Positions 44,076-53,947 of a stretch of DNA of 64,000 bases are shown in pieces. The translations under genes were made by a program, and so were the position numbers. Location: positions 1 to 64,000 of the forward strand of contig JBHIYN010000010.1 in the NCBI GenBank assembly GCA_041984235.1, given 5' to 3'. Positions within the stretch are counted from its first letter, which is position 1. Each line of letters begins with the position of its first letter. The DNA comes from JBHIYN01 sp041984235 (lineage in GTDB: Bacteria > Pseudomonadota > Gammaproteobacteria > Ga0077536). The notes under the pieces were generated by a model. It made no database searches, had not been told where the DNA came from, and saw nothing but the letters and a program-made list of their open reading frames with translations.

Positions 44076-45437
44076 GTGCCGCGCCTGCCGCCACGCCTGC
44101 TCTACCGGCTGTTCCCGCTGGTCGGGCGCACCAGCCTCGCGATCGGCGAGCGCTGCACCGGCAGCGGGCGGCTGGTGCTGGGCCTGCTCGTGACCGGCAT
44201 GCTGTTCGGCATCGACCTGCGCCAGACGCTCGGTTACCAGGTCGCCTCGCTGGCCCTGGCGCTGCTGGTACTGGCGGCGATCGCGAGCGTGCGCTGGCGG
44301 CCGCGCCTGGCCGTTCGCCGCATCCTGCCCGACGTCGTCACCGACGGCACCCCGATGCGTTATTACGTCGAGATCACCAATCACGGCACGCGCCTGGAGA
44401 GCGACCTCGTGGTGCAGGACGAGCTGGCTACCCCGCGCATCGACTACGAGACCTTCCAGCGCGGGCGCGCGCGGCACGCGGGGCGCGCCAGCAACGTCGT
44501 CGACCGCGCGATCGGCTTCCCGCGCTGGGTCGAGATGCGGCGTCGCGCGCGCGGCGCCGAGATCGAGCGGGTACCGGTACCGGCGCTGGCGCCCGGCGCC
44601 AGCGCGCGGGTCGAGATCAGCACCACACCCGCGCGCCGCGGGTGGCTGCGCTTCAACGCGGTTCGCCTGCTGCGCCCCGACCCACTGGGCCTGTTGCGCG
44701 CACGCTGCCGCGTGCCCTTGCGCGAGGAGCTGCTCGCCCTGCCCCGCCGCCACCCGCTGCCACGCCTGCACCTGCATTCCCAGCGTCATTACCAGAAGGG
44801 CGGCGTCAGCCTCGCGCACGCGGTCGGCGACTCCCAGGAGTTCGCCTCGGTACGCGACTACCGCCCCGGCGATCCGCGGCGCCACATTCACTGGCGCAGC
44901 TTCGCGCGTACCGGGCACCTGATCGTGAAGGAATACCAGGACGAGTATTTCGACCGTCACGCGCTGGCCATCGATACCCATCTCGAGGAGGCCGACGACG
45001 CCCTGTTCGACGCCCTGATCAGCGTCGCCGCCTCGATTGCCGCCGGCGAGCGACCACGCGATTCCATCCTCGACGTCATTTTCGCCGGTACCGAGATCGT
45101 GCAGCTGAGCGCCGGGCGCGGCCTCGGCGACGCCGCCCACGCCCTGCATTACCTGGCCGAGGCGCAGCCGGCCGCGGCGACGGATTTCGACGCCTTCGCG
45201 GGCCTGCTGCGCGAGCGCGCCGATGGCCTGGCCAGTGTCATCCTGGTAGTCGGCGCCTGGGATAGCGCGCGCGAACGCCTGCTGCGCGACCTCGCGGTAC
45301 GCGGCATCACCTGCGCCTGCCTGCGGGTGACCGACGACGATACCGTCCACCTGCCACAACACGTCGGCGAGCAGCCGGTATTCACGATCCGTACCGGCCA
45401 TCTCGCCGGTGACCTTGCGCGGGTGTCGATCGAGTGA
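44076..45437 (+). CDS. DUF58 domain protein (MoxR partner)
   Basis: A 453-residue protein with two N-terminal membrane helices (about 33-50 and 55-72), a beta-rich middle and the DUF58 core (DYRPGDPRRHIHWRSFARTG at about 264-283), followed by a vWA-like fold. DUF58 proteins occur almost always with a MoxR ATPase and a transglutaminase, as here, and are thought to be MoxR clients working at the envelope. GTG at 44076 is chosen as the first start after moxR; its ribosome site is poor, which suggests coupling. The stop overlaps the next start (GTGA). Confidence 0.9.
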   Translation: MPRLPPRLLYRLFPLVGRTSLAIGERCTGSGRLVLGLLVTGMLFGIDLRQTLGYQVASLALALLVLAAIASVRWRPRLAVRRILPDVVTDGTPMRYYVEITNHGTRLESDLVVQDELATPRIDYETFQRGRARHAGRASNVVDRAIGFPRWVEMRRRARGAEIERVPVPALAPGASARVEISTTPARRGWLRFNAVRLLRPDPLGLLRARCRVPLREELLALPRRHPLPRLHLHSQRHYQKGGVSLAHAVGDSQEFASVRDYRPGDPRRHIHWRSFARTGHLIVKEYQDEYFDRHALAIDTHLEEADDALFDALISVAASIAAGERPRDSILDVIFAGTEIVQLSAGRGLGDAAHALHYLAEAQPAAATDFDAFAGLLRERADGLASVILVVGAWDSARERLLRDLAVRGITCACLRVTDDDTVHLPQHVGEQPVFTIRTGHLAGDLARVSIE

Positions 45438-47410
45438 CCAACGACCAGGCCGTGACCCCGATGCCGCGCGGCTGGATCAGCCTTGCGCTGCTGCTGTGGG
45501 GCGGGTTCACCGAGGCCTGGGCGAGTGCCATCGTGATGGCGCTGCTGATCGAGGCGATCGCGTTCTCCCCGGTCAAATGGGCCATGCAGCGCCGCGAATT
45601 CCATCGCGCCGCCGATCTCACCACGGTCCTGTTCGCACTCGTCACCGCGCTGCAGTTCTCGCGCTACGGCGTGCGCGGCATTTACGAGATCCTGAGCGTG
45701 ACGCCTTACTGTTTCTTTCCGCTGCTGCTCGCGCAGCGCGCCAGTACGCGGCAGACCATCCCGATGAGCGCGCTGTTCTACAGCCTGCGCCGCGACCCGG
45801 AGCAGGACAGCCGTCTCGATATCGCTCCGCACTACATCGTGGTGTGCATACTCGCTGCCAGTACCAACGCGCCGCGCGGCACGATGTTCATCGTGCTCAC
45901 CGCGCTCATCGTGTGCGGGCTGCTCGCCGCCGCGCGGCCGCGCCGCTATCCGCTATGGCAATGGTGCGGCGCCCTGCTCGCCGCCCTCGCGCTGGCCGCA
46001 GCAACCGGCTACGGCGTAATCCGCGCCCAACACGCGCTGGAGGCTTCGTTCATGTACTGGCTGGACCAGTTCCCGTGGGCTTCCGGCGATCCCAACCGCG
46101 CCTACACCGCGATCGGTACCATCGGACGGCTCAAGCTGTCCGACCAGATCCGCGTGCGGGTCACCCCGGGTCCGCAGGTGTCCCTGCCCCTGCTGCTGCA
46201 GGAGGCCACCTACGACGAGTTCCGCTTCGGCACCTGGGCCGCGCGCGAAGCCGACTTCGCCGCCCTCGACAAGCTTGCCGGACGCCAGTCCTGGGCGCTT
46301 GCGGGCGCCGCGGCGGGCAGTACCACGGGCAAGCCCCTGGAGATCACCTTCCAGCATCGCCGCGAGCTGGCCCTGCTGCCCCTGCCACGTGGTACCCACA
46401 CGGTCACCAGCGACGAGATCTCCGAGCTGCAACGCAACCGCTTCGGCACGGTGATGTCGGAATCACCGCCGGGCGCGCTGCGCTACCTTGCCGCGTCGGG
46501 CGCGACCGCGTCGCTGGAGCCGCCACCCAACGAGCGCGACGCACGCATTCCGGAGAGCTACCAGGACGTCATCTCGCGCACGGCGCAGGAAATCGGCATC
46601 GTCGCCGGCGACGATGCCGGCAACGCTCAGCGCATCCGCGACTTCTTCCACGACAATTTCCGCTACAGCCTGGTCCAGCGCGGCGGCTTCGGCTGGCGTA
46701 CGCCGCTCGCGCATTTCCTCGAAAAGACACGCCGCGGGCACTGCGAGTACTTCGCTACCGCGGCCGTCATGCTGCTGCGCGAAGCCGGTATTCCGGCGCG
46801 CTACGCGGTCGGCTACGTGGTCGAGAATTACAGCGAGCTCGAGAACGCCTACATCGCCCGGGCCCGCCATGCGCACGCGTGGGCGCTGGCCTGGGTCGAC
46901 GGCACCTGGATCACGGTCGATGCCACGCCCGCGGTGTGGTACGGACTGGAGAACGCGCGCGCCTCGGCGTGGCAGAGCGTGCAGGACGTCGGCGCCTGGC
47001 TGTGGTACCGCTTCCAGCGCCTGAGCCAGGCGGACCTGAGCGAATTCAGCGACTGGCTGGTGTGGCTGGTACCGCCGCTCGCCGTGGTGCTCTACCTGCG
47101 CCTGCGCAAGAGCCCGCTGGCGGTGCGCAAAGAGGAGCCCGTCGACGCCGTCGACGACGACGTCAGCGGCCCGCTCGACGAGGTGCTGGCCCGACTCGAA
47201 GCGCGTGGCCTGAGCCTGCAGCCGGGCGAGACCATGGCGCACTTTCTGCGGCGTGCCCGTCCCCTGCTGGGCGGGCCGGCGCCGGTTGCCGAGGTCATCG
47301 AGCACTACTATCGCCTGCGCTTCGCGCCGGCCGGTGCCGGGGGCAGTGTCCGCGAGCGCCTGCGCGCCGCGCTGCGGCGCCTCGGCGACGCGTCAGCCGG
47401 AAGAACCTGA
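45434..47410 (+). CDS. TgpA-like membrane transglutaminase
   Basis: A 658-residue protein with about five to six N-terminal membrane helices (residues 15-200), a periplasmic transglutaminase domain and a last helix near 540-560 before a cytosolic DUF4129-like tail. The catalytic triad is visible as C437 (RGHCEYFATAAVML), H481 (HAHAWALAW) and D496 (TVDATPA). Pseudomonas TgpA is an essential relative with unknown substrate. It completes the hslR-moxR-DUF58-tgpA operon with a GTG start overlapping the DUF58 stop. Its last 18 bases overlap the end of the converging gene. Confidence 0.92.
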   Translation: MTNDQAVTPMPRGWISLALLLWGGFTEAWASAIVMALLIEAIAFSPVKWAMQRREFHRAADLTTVLFALVTALQFSRYGVRGIYEILSVTPYCFFPLLLAQRASTRQTIPMSALFYSLRRDPEQDSRLDIAPHYIVVCILAASTNAPRGTMFIVLTALIVCGLLAAARPRRYPLWQWCGALLAALALAAATGYGVIRAQHALEASFMYWLDQFPWASGDPNRAYTAIGTIGRLKLSDQIRVRVTPGPQVSLPLLLQEATYDEFRFGTWAAREADFAALDKLAGRQSWALAGAAAGSTTGKPLEITFQHRRELALLPLPRGTHTVTSDEISELQRNRFGTVMSESPPGALRYLAASGATASLEPPPNERDARIPESYQDVISRTAQEIGIVAGDDAGNAQRIRDFFHDNFRYSLVQRGGFGWRTPLAHFLEKTRRGHCEYFATAAVMLLREAGIPARYAVGYVVENYSELENAYIARARHAHAWALAWVDGTWITVDATPAVWYGLENARASAWQSVQDVGAWLWYRFQRLSQADLSEFSDWLVWLVPPLAVVLYLRLRKSPLAVRKEEPVDAVDDDVSGPLDEVLARLEARGLSLQPGETMAHFLRRARPLLGGPAPVAEVIEHYYRLRFAPAGAGGSVRERLRAALRRLGDASAGRT

Positions 47411-48118
47411 CAGCGCTTCGCGCAGGCGCGCCCGCTCCTCCTCGGAGCTGACCTGCCGGATGTAGTGATCGGCGACGGCCGGCGGCACCAGGCCCTGGAA
47501 GATGGCGCGGCGCTTCTCATCCGCCGAGACCCCGTCACTCTCGAGGAACCGGCGCGGCTCGATCGCACCGCGCTCGAGCATGATCGCGTTCTCGTTGGCG
47601 ATGTCGCGCATGACCGCGTGATGGGGCGTCAGGCGTCCGTTGACGAATTCGGGGGAGGCGAGATGATTTTCGTAGATGGCCCGGATCTCGAGCTTGTAGC
47701 CGCCGATCAGGATCGGGTTGATGGTTTCCTCGAGCTGCGACTCGATGCTGTTGATGCGCGTCAGGACCAGGTCCGACCACGGCATGTCGCCGGGATCCAG
47801 GCGATGCAGGGCGCCGTAGATCTCGATGACGTTGTTGATGCTGAGCGCCTGGTAGACGTCGTGTATGAAGACGTAGTTGCGGTTGGCGGCGAGTCCGGCG
47901 AAGTCCGGGTAGCCGAGCACGCGGCAGATATCGCCCTCCTTCGGCATCGCGGCGTTGAAGCCGACGCCGCAGACCAGCTGGGCGACCTTGAGCCCCAGTT
48001 GCTGGGCAATCTGCTCGCGGCGCTGATCGGTATCGGCCAGCGGCCCGACACGGGTTGCGGCGAAGATCGCGATCAGTTCGTCAGACGACGCGTGCAGCAG
48101 CGTTTCGAATGAGTACAT
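47393..48118 (-). CDS. Conserved protein of unknown function
   Basis: A 241-residue soluble protein that I do not recognise. It is mostly helical by composition, with no signal peptide, no membrane helix, no nucleotide motif and a single cysteine (LVCGVGFN). Distinct segments are TDQRREQIAQQLGLKVAQL, ICRVLGYPDFAGL, FIHDVYQALSINNVIEIYGALHRLD and YKLEIRAIYENHLASPEFVNGR. The start is ATG at 48118. It lies 16 bases after the CMD-Rieske gene on the same strand, so the two are probably one transcript, and its stop overlaps the transglutaminase end by 18 bases. Confidence 0.7.
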   Translation of the reverse strand: MYSFETLLHASSDELIAIFAATRVGPLADTDQRREQIAQQLGLKVAQLVCGVGFNAAMPKEGDICRVLGYPDFAGLAANRNYVFIHDVYQALSINNVIEIYGALHRLDPGDMPWSDLVLTRINSIESQLEETINPILIGGYKLEIRAIYENHLASPEFVNGRLTPHHAVMRDIANENAIMLERGAIEPRRFLESDGVSADEKRRAIFQGLVPPAVADHYIRQVSSEEERARLREALSGSSG

Positions 48119-48134
48119 GCGTAATCCCGCGCCC

Positions 48135-48794
48135 CTAGCGCCACTCCACGCTGACCAGTCCGTCGCGAATTGTAACGGGCAACTCGGCCAGGCCCCAACG
48201 CTCACCGTGCGAACAGCGACCATCCGGCATGGTGAAGGTCCAGCCGTGCACGGCGCAGGTGATGCTGCGTCCGTCACAGGTCGCGGGCATGAGATCCATG
48301 CCCTGGTGGGTGCAGTAGCCGCGAAACGCGCGTACCTGCCCGCCTTCGCGCCACAGCAGCAGCGGACGGCGCGGGCGATCGACCTTGTGGATGCGTTGCT
48401 CGGGCAGCGCTTCGATCTCACCGACTTCGATGATCTCCGCCGCCGGCTCCGGGTCCGCTGCGGCCGCGTCCGGGATCGCCGAAGCGGCCTCCTCGAAGCC
48501 TTCGACGCCGTGCGCCATGAGCACCTCGATTGCCCACACGATGCGGCTCAGCCCCAGCGCGGGAAAAGCCATCAGCAGCGCGTCCAGGATCTCGTCCGCA
48601 CTGGCACCGTCCCTGAGCGCGCGCCGCGTGTACTGCAGCAGTCCCTTTTCGGTCTGCACCGCGACCTTGGTGATCACCGAGATCAGCGCCCGCGTCTTCG
48701 GATCGAGATGGCTGCCGGCGTCCTTGAGGAAGGCGAAGTAGGCCGACATCGCCTGCGGGCGGGCGGCCAGGAGATAGTCGAGCGCTCGGCTCAT
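48135..48794 (-). CDS. Carboxymuconolactone decarboxylase-like domain fused to a Rieske 2Fe-2S domain
   Basis: A 219-residue two-domain protein. Residues about 10-95 are a CMD/AhpD-like helical domain (PKTRALISVITKVAVQTEKG, ADEILDALLMAFPALG) without the CxxC of AhpD peroxidases. After an Ala/Pro/Glu linker, residues about 120-215 form a Rieske domain with C161, H163, C180 and H183 (GYCTHQG and CAVHGWTF). So the partner of the cluster is within the same chain. Rieske proteins of this soluble type pass electrons to oxygenases or act as sensors. Function of the fusion is unknown. A TAAACT -10 (minus, 48827-48832) lies 33 bases upstream. Confidence 0.82.
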   Translation of the reverse strand: MSRALDYLLAARPQAMSAYFAFLKDAGSHLDPKTRALISVITKVAVQTEKGLLQYTRRALRDGASADEILDALLMAFPALGLSRIVWAIEVLMAHGVEGFEEAASAIPDAAAADPEPAAEIIEVGEIEALPEQRIHKVDRPRRPLLLWREGGQVRAFRGYCTHQGMDLMPATCDGRSITCAVHGWTFTMPDGRCSHGERWGLAELPVTIRDGLVSVEWR

Positions 48795-48886
48795 GTTCGG
48801 TCGGCTCTGCGAGACTGGGTGGCGCTAGTTTACTGCGCGGCGGCGCGCGGCGCGCGACATCCGTCGGCAACACCGGGGAGCCGGCC

Positions 48887-50056
48887 CTAGTCGCGGCGCA
48901 GGCTGTCGCGCACCGCGATCGGGGTCGGGTAGCGCATCACGATGAGGTAGCTCGAGAAAATGAAGGTGATCAGGGTCGTGAGCTGCACCAGGTAACCGCC
49001 GCGCTCACCGAGTATGCCGCTGTTCAGTGCCAGCACCGCGACCAGCAGGCTGAACTCGCTGACCTGCCCGAGGCGCACGCCGACCTCCAGCGACTGGCGT
49101 GCCCGCTCTCCGGCGCGCACGAACAGGACGCGAAAGGTGTACGGCTTGACCGCCAGCATCAGGCCCGCGAGCAGCACCGCGGGGACCAGGGACTGTTCGA
49201 TCATGGTCATCTCGAAGCCGGCGCCGAGCGAGAAGAAGAACAGCACGAGGAAGAAATCGCGCAGCGGGCGCAGGCTCTCGGCGATGAACATCGAGACCCG
49301 GCAACTGGCCAGCGCGACGCCGGCGATGAAGGCACCGATCTCGTGCGAGAGTCCGATCTGGGCGGCCGCCTCGGCGAGCGCGAGGCACCAGCCGATGACG
49401 AGCAGAAAGAGGTACTCGTGGATCTGGTCGAAGCGCCGGATCAGGGGCTCGATCACGCACTTCTCCAGCGCCAGGGCAACAGCGACCAGCGCCGGCAGCG
49501 CGACCATCTGGCGCACGATGCCGGCCATCGGGTCCTGTCCGGCGCCGTAGCCCTGCACGATCAGCAGCACCACGATGGCGATCAGGTCCTGCAGCAGCAG
49601 GACCGAGATCATCATCTGCCCGGTGTGCTTGTGATGCAGCGCCGTGGTCGGCAGCAGCTTGAGCCCGATGATGGTGCTGGAGAACATCATGCAGCCCCCG
49701 ACCAGCAGCGCCTCGTGCCACGGCAGCCCCCACGCCAGCGCGACGCCCGCACCGATCACCAGGAATACCGCCGAGCTGATCAGGGTTACGCCCAGCGCTT
49801 CACCCAACATGCGCCACAGTTGCTGCGGCTCCATGTCCAGCCCCAGCAGGTAGAGCAGGAACATGATGCCGATGCTGGACACGTCCTCGATCCAGGCCTG
49901 GTCGGTGACCAGGCCGAAGCCGGCCGGGCCCAGCAGCATGCCGACCACGATGTAGGCCACGATCATGGCCTGGCGCGCGAACAGCGCCAGTGTCGCCAGC
50001 ACTGCGGCGCCGGCGAAGATCGCGAAGATCGAGAAAATGACGCCGTGGTCAGGCAT
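48887..50056 (-). CDS. CPA2-family cation:proton antiporter (KefB-like membrane domain)
   Basis: A 389-residue membrane protein with about twelve helices of the Na+/H+ exchanger fold. Typical segments are AYIVVGMLLGPAGFG, FLLYLLGLDMEP, SSTIIGLKLLP, LLLQDLIAIVVLLIVQG and GLSHEIGAFIAGVALA. The C-terminal RCK/KTN nucleotide-binding domain of KefB/KefC is missing, so it is a short CPA2 exchanger for K+ or Na+ against H+. It directly follows hrpA (no gap), so the two share a transcript. Substrate ion is not determined. Confidence 0.88.
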   Translation of the reverse strand: MPDHGVIFSIFAIFAGAAVLATLALFARQAMIVAYIVVGMLLGPAGFGLVTDQAWIEDVSSIGIMFLLYLLGLDMEPQQLWRMLGEALGVTLISSAVFLVIGAGVALAWGLPWHEALLVGGCMMFSSTIIGLKLLPTTALHHKHTGQMMISVLLLQDLIAIVVLLIVQGYGAGQDPMAGIVRQMVALPALVAVALALEKCVIEPLIRRFDQIHEYLFLLVIGWCLALAEAAAQIGLSHEIGAFIAGVALASCRVSMFIAESLRPLRDFFLVLFFFSLGAGFEMTMIEQSLVPAVLLAGLMLAVKPYTFRVLFVRAGERARQSLEVGVRLGQVSEFSLLVAVLALNSGILGERGGYLVQLTTLITFIFSSYLIVMRYPTPIAVRDSLRRD

Positions 50057-53000
50057 TCAGGCGTCCCCGGCCAGCGCGGCCAGCGCTTCACCGAGACCTG
50101 TGGCCGAGATCTTAACGGCGCTGCCGAGCTCGGGGGCGAACAACGCAATACGATACTCCTCGAACAGCCCGTGCAGCTCGGCTGCGCGCGGTTCGAACGG
50201 ATCCGCCTCGCCGCACTGCTCGAGAAAGCGCGCCCACATCGGCGCCAGGCGATCGAGCTTGGCGAGATCCTTGCCCGGGTTGCCGGCGATACGCTCGAGG
50301 CGCCGCTCGATGGCGTCGAGATAGCGGTCGTAGCGCAGCGCGCCGTCAGCGTCGACACGCACCGCTGCGCGCGGCCCCAGCAGCACCGCGAGCTGGCCGA
50401 GAATGTCGGCGCGCGCGGCGCCCGGAACCGCCTCGTCGCCGTCGACGCGCCGGCGCAGCTGGCTGCCCCGCGCGAGCAGCTCGCCGAGACGCCGCCGCGC
50501 GCTCTCGACCTCGGCGACCAGCGCGCGCCGGAAGGTCTCCTGCAGTCCGCGGAAAGTGCGCGCGTCGCGCACCCCGCTTTCGCACCCCTCGACCGCGCGC
50601 CGCGCGCAGGCCCGCACCAGCAGCGGGATCGCAGCGGCCTCGTGACCGAAGGCGAGTGCCTGCAGCGCACCGTTGACGTCGCCGGCGGCCTGCCGCTCCA
50701 GGGAGCGCAGCTCGGCGCCGGCACCGAGCACGAGCAGGCGCGCGACGCCGTCCAGGTGGCAGCGTGCCGCCTGCGCCTCGCGCTCGTATACGACCAGCTC
50801 GACCAGGTCACCGCGATCCTCCAGTCCCGGGTAACCGACGATGTCACTGTCTCCCGCCGTCGCCGCCACCCGCGCCGGGATTTCTCCGAACGTCCACGGT
50901 CCGCTGGAGCGCCCGCCGACCTCCCACTGCAGCGCTGCGGCGGCGCTGCGCGCGTCGCCGTACCGCGCCTGCTCCAGCTGCGCGAGGTCGCGCGCGGCGG
51001 CAAGCACTTCACCGTCTTCACCGACCAGCTCGATCAGGCAGCGCAGGTGCGGCTCCAGCGCGCCCTCGTCGAGCAGCTCTGCCGGCACCTCGCTCCCGGC
51101 CAGGCGCGACAGGATCGCGGCGAGGGCGCTGTCCAGCGGTCCGTCGTGCCCGTCCAGCGCTTCCACCGCCGCCATTGCGAAATCGCGTACCGGCGAGAAC
51201 TGCCGGCGCCAGCGCTTGGGCAGACTGCGCAGCAGGGCCGCGACCTTCTCGCTCAGCAGGCCCGGTACCAGGCGGTCGAAGTGGCTGCGCTGCAGGCGCG
51301 GCAGCAGCACCAGCGGCACCCGCACCGTTACGCCATCGCGCGCGTCGCCGGGCTCGAAACGGTAGCTCAGCGCGCAGGCGGTGCCGGCTATCTCGAGGGT
51401 GTCGGGGAACAGGTAAGCGGGGACACTGAGCAGGTGGTCACTGGTGACGTCCGCCTCGCTCATGCGCAGCATGGCGTCCCGCTCGGGATCGGCGCGCAGC
51501 CAGCGCAGCAGCTCGCGCCGTGTGCACATGCGCGGCGGCAGCCGTCCCGCGTAGAACTCCGCCAGGCGCACGCGCGGGGCCAGCAGATCGCGGCGGCGTG
51601 CACGCGCCTCGAGCTCGTGCACGCGGGCAACGAGCGCGAGGTTGTGGCGCAGGAAATCCGGCTCGTCGCCCAGCGCGCCTTCGACCAGGCCCTCGCCGAG
51701 GAACAGCTCGCGCGCCGCGGGCGCGTCGACCCGCGCCAGCTCGACCTGGCGGCTGGCGTTGATGACGAGCCCGAACAGCCGCTGAATCTCGGTGACGCGG
51801 GCGCAGCCGCGGCGCGTGTCCCAGTACGGTGCTTCGTAGGTGCGCCGCACCAGGTGGTCCGCGGCACGCACCACCCACTGCGGGTCGACGCGCGCGGCCA
51901 GGCGCGCATAGGGCCGTTCGGTGTCGACGATCTCCCCGGCCAGAATCCACTTGGCGCCGCGCCGGTGCAAGGTCGAGGCCGGGTGCAGACCGAAGCTGAG
52001 ATTGCGGCAGCCCAGGTAGTGGTCACCCTGCCACTCCCCCAGCAGCGAGGGGAAGCCGGCAGCCAGCGCGGTATGAACCGCCTTGTAACTACCCGGCTCG
52101 GGGTTGAGCACCATGCCCCCCGCCCGCGCGCGCCGTGCGAGGTCGTCGTGCAACAGCACCCACTCGTGCATGCGGGCCGCCGACAGGAAGCGGCGCCGGC
52201 ACTGCCGTGCGCGCCGTTTCGGAGGCATCGCCACCAGCTCGCGCGCGAACGGCCACGCGCGCACGAACCACATGAAGTCCGAACGCTTGTCGGCAAAGGC
52301 GGCGTGCGCGCGATCGGCGAGCTCGCGCACCTCGTGCGGCCGATCGCGCGGATCGGCAATACTCAGGGCCGCGGTGATCACCAGCGCCTCGCGCAGGCAG
52401 CCGAGCTCGCCTGCCGCGAGCAGCACGCGCGCCAGGCGCGGATCGACCGGGAAGCGCGCCAGCGCGCGGCCGGTATCATTCAGACGCCGCTCGGCGTCCA
52501 GCGCACCGATCTCCTGCAATACCGTGTAGCCGTCCTTGACCAGGCGTTCGGCCGGACGCTCGGCGAAGCTGAACTGCTCGATGTCGGCAATGCCCATCGC
52601 CTTCAGCCTGAGAATGACCCCGGCCAGGTTGGTGCGCAGGATCTCCGGCTCCACCGCCGCGCGCCGCGCCAGGTAGTCGTCCTCGGCATAGAGGCGGATG
52701 CAGATCCCGGGCGCCTCGCGCCCGCAGCGCCCCAGGCGCTGGTCGGCATTGGCACGTGCGACCTTCTCCACCGGCAGCTGCTGCAGCTTGCGCCGCGGGC
52801 TGTAGCGGCTGACGCGCGCGAGGCCGGTATCGATCACGTGGCGTACCCGCGGGACCGTGAGCGAGGTCTCGGCGACGTTGGTCGCCAGCACGATGCGGCG
52901 GGCGGGTCCGGGCTCGAACACCCGTGCCTGCTGCGCCGCGCCGAGCCGCGCGTAGAGCCTCAGGATCTCGGTGTCCGCAAAGCCGCGCCGCGCCAGCACG

Positions 53001-53947
53001 GTGGCCGCCTCGCGGATCTCGCGCTCCCCGGGCAGGAACACCAGCACGTCGGCGGCGCCGTCACGGTCGAGCTCCTCGACCGCGCGTACGATGGCGGCAT
53101 TGACGTCGCCCTCTTCGTCCTCGTCGAAGGGCCGGTAGCGCAGCTCGACCGGGTGGCTGCGCCCCTCGATGGCGCAGACCGCGGCGCCGCCGTAGAAATC
53201 GGCCAGCGCTGCGGCATCGAAGGTGGCCGAGGTGATGATGAGCTTCAGATCGCTGCGCCGCGCGAGGACCCGCTTGAGGTAACCGAGCAGGAAATCGATG
53301 TTCAGCGAACGCTCGTGGACCTCGTCGATGATCAGGGTGTCATACTGCTCGAGCCACGGATCGGTGTGGATCTCGTTCAGCAGGATGCCGTCGGTCATGA
53401 CCTTGATGCGGGTCGCGGCGGCCAGGTTGTCGTCGAAGCGCACGCAGTGGCCGACCACCTCGCCCGGTGCGCTGGCCGTCTCAACGGCAATGCGGCGCGC
53501 GATCTCGCGCGCCGCGACGCGCCGCGGCTGGGTCTGGCCAACCCGCCCGCCGACACCGCGGCCGGCCGCCAGGCACAGCTTCGGCAGCTGGGTCGACTTG
53601 CCGCTGCCGGTCTCCGCGCTGACGATGACGACCTGGTGGGTTTCGAGCAGCGTGGTGATGCGCTGCGCGTGCGCGGCGATCGGCAGCGCGGGCGGACAGG
53701 CCAGCGGCACGCGTTGCGCGGCGCGCTGGTGGCGCACCGCGGCCGAGCGCTGACAATCGGCGTACAGGCGCTCGACGCGGCCGCGCAGCTTGCCGCGACC
53801 TGCGGCGTGCTGCCGCCGCAGGCGGTGCAGGCGTCGTTCCAGCGGCCGCCGATCCGCGATCAGGACGTCCCCCAACGCCGCGGCGACGTCGTCCAGGCGC
53901 TGCGCCAGCTGCGGCACCGCAGATGGTGGCGTGGCGGTCTCGTTCAC
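50057..53947 (-). CDS. hrpA: ATP-dependent RNA helicase HrpA (DEAH-box)
   Basis: A 1296-residue helicase, practically as long as E. coli HrpA (1300). Walker A TGSGKST is at 113-119, DEAH-type DEVHERS, SAT in LIITSATFDA and motif VI QRLGRCGREAPG are present, followed by the ratchet/OB region and the long DUF3418 C-terminal part. HrpA resolves stalled ribosomes and processes some mRNAs in E. coli. The GTG at 53947 overlaps the stop of the SLC13 gene (GTGA), so a transporter, helicase and antiporter are read in series, an odd mix typical of packed genomes. Confidence 0.94.
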   Translation of the reverse strand: MNETATPPSAVPQLAQRLDDVAAALGDVLIADRRPLERRLHRLRRQHAAGRGKLRGRVERLYADCQRSAAVRHQRAAQRVPLACPPALPIAAHAQRITTLLETHQVVIVSAETGSGKSTQLPKLCLAAGRGVGGRVGQTQPRRVAAREIARRIAVETASAPGEVVGHCVRFDDNLAAATRIKVMTDGILLNEIHTDPWLEQYDTLIIDEVHERSLNIDFLLGYLKRVLARRSDLKLIITSATFDAAALADFYGGAAVCAIEGRSHPVELRYRPFDEDEEGDVNAAIVRAVEELDRDGAADVLVFLPGEREIREAATVLARRGFADTEILRLYARLGAAQQARVFEPGPARRIVLATNVAETSLTVPRVRHVIDTGLARVSRYSPRRKLQQLPVEKVARANADQRLGRCGREAPGICIRLYAEDDYLARRAAVEPEILRTNLAGVILRLKAMGIADIEQFSFAERPAERLVKDGYTVLQEIGALDAERRLNDTGRALARFPVDPRLARVLLAAGELGCLREALVITAALSIADPRDRPHEVRELADRAHAAFADKRSDFMWFVRAWPFARELVAMPPKRRARQCRRRFLSAARMHEWVLLHDDLARRARAGGMVLNPEPGSYKAVHTALAAGFPSLLGEWQGDHYLGCRNLSFGLHPASTLHRRGAKWILAGEIVDTERPYARLAARVDPQWVVRAADHLVRRTYEAPYWDTRRGCARVTEIQRLFGLVINASRQVELARVDAPAARELFLGEGLVEGALGDEPDFLRHNLALVARVHELEARARRRDLLAPRVRLAEFYAGRLPPRMCTRRELLRWLRADPERDAMLRMSEADVTSDHLLSVPAYLFPDTLEIAGTACALSYRFEPGDARDGVTVRVPLVLLPRLQRSHFDRLVPGLLSEKVAALLRSLPKRWRRQFSPVRDFAMAAVEALDGHDGPLDSALAAILSRLAGSEVPAELLDEGALEPHLRCLIELVGEDGEVLAAARDLAQLEQARYGDARSAAAALQWEVGGRSSGPWTFGEIPARVAATAGDSDIVGYPGLEDRGDLVELVVYEREAQAARCHLDGVARLLVLGAGAELRSLERQAAGDVNGALQALAFGHEAAAIPLLVRACARRAVEGCESGVRDARTFRGLQETFRRALVAEVESARRRLGELLARGSQLRRRVDGDEAVPGAARADILGQLAVLLGPRAAVRVDADGALRYDRYLDAIERRLERIAGNPGKDLAKLDRLAPMWARFLEQCGEADPFEPRAAELHGLFEEYRIALFAPELGSAVKISATGLGEALAALAGDA

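Noticed and set aside
45409..47451. 680-codon frame on the same strand as the transglutaminase gene in another frame
   Set aside because: Pro/Arg-rich translation without motifs; the overlapping frame has the catalytic triad and membrane helices.
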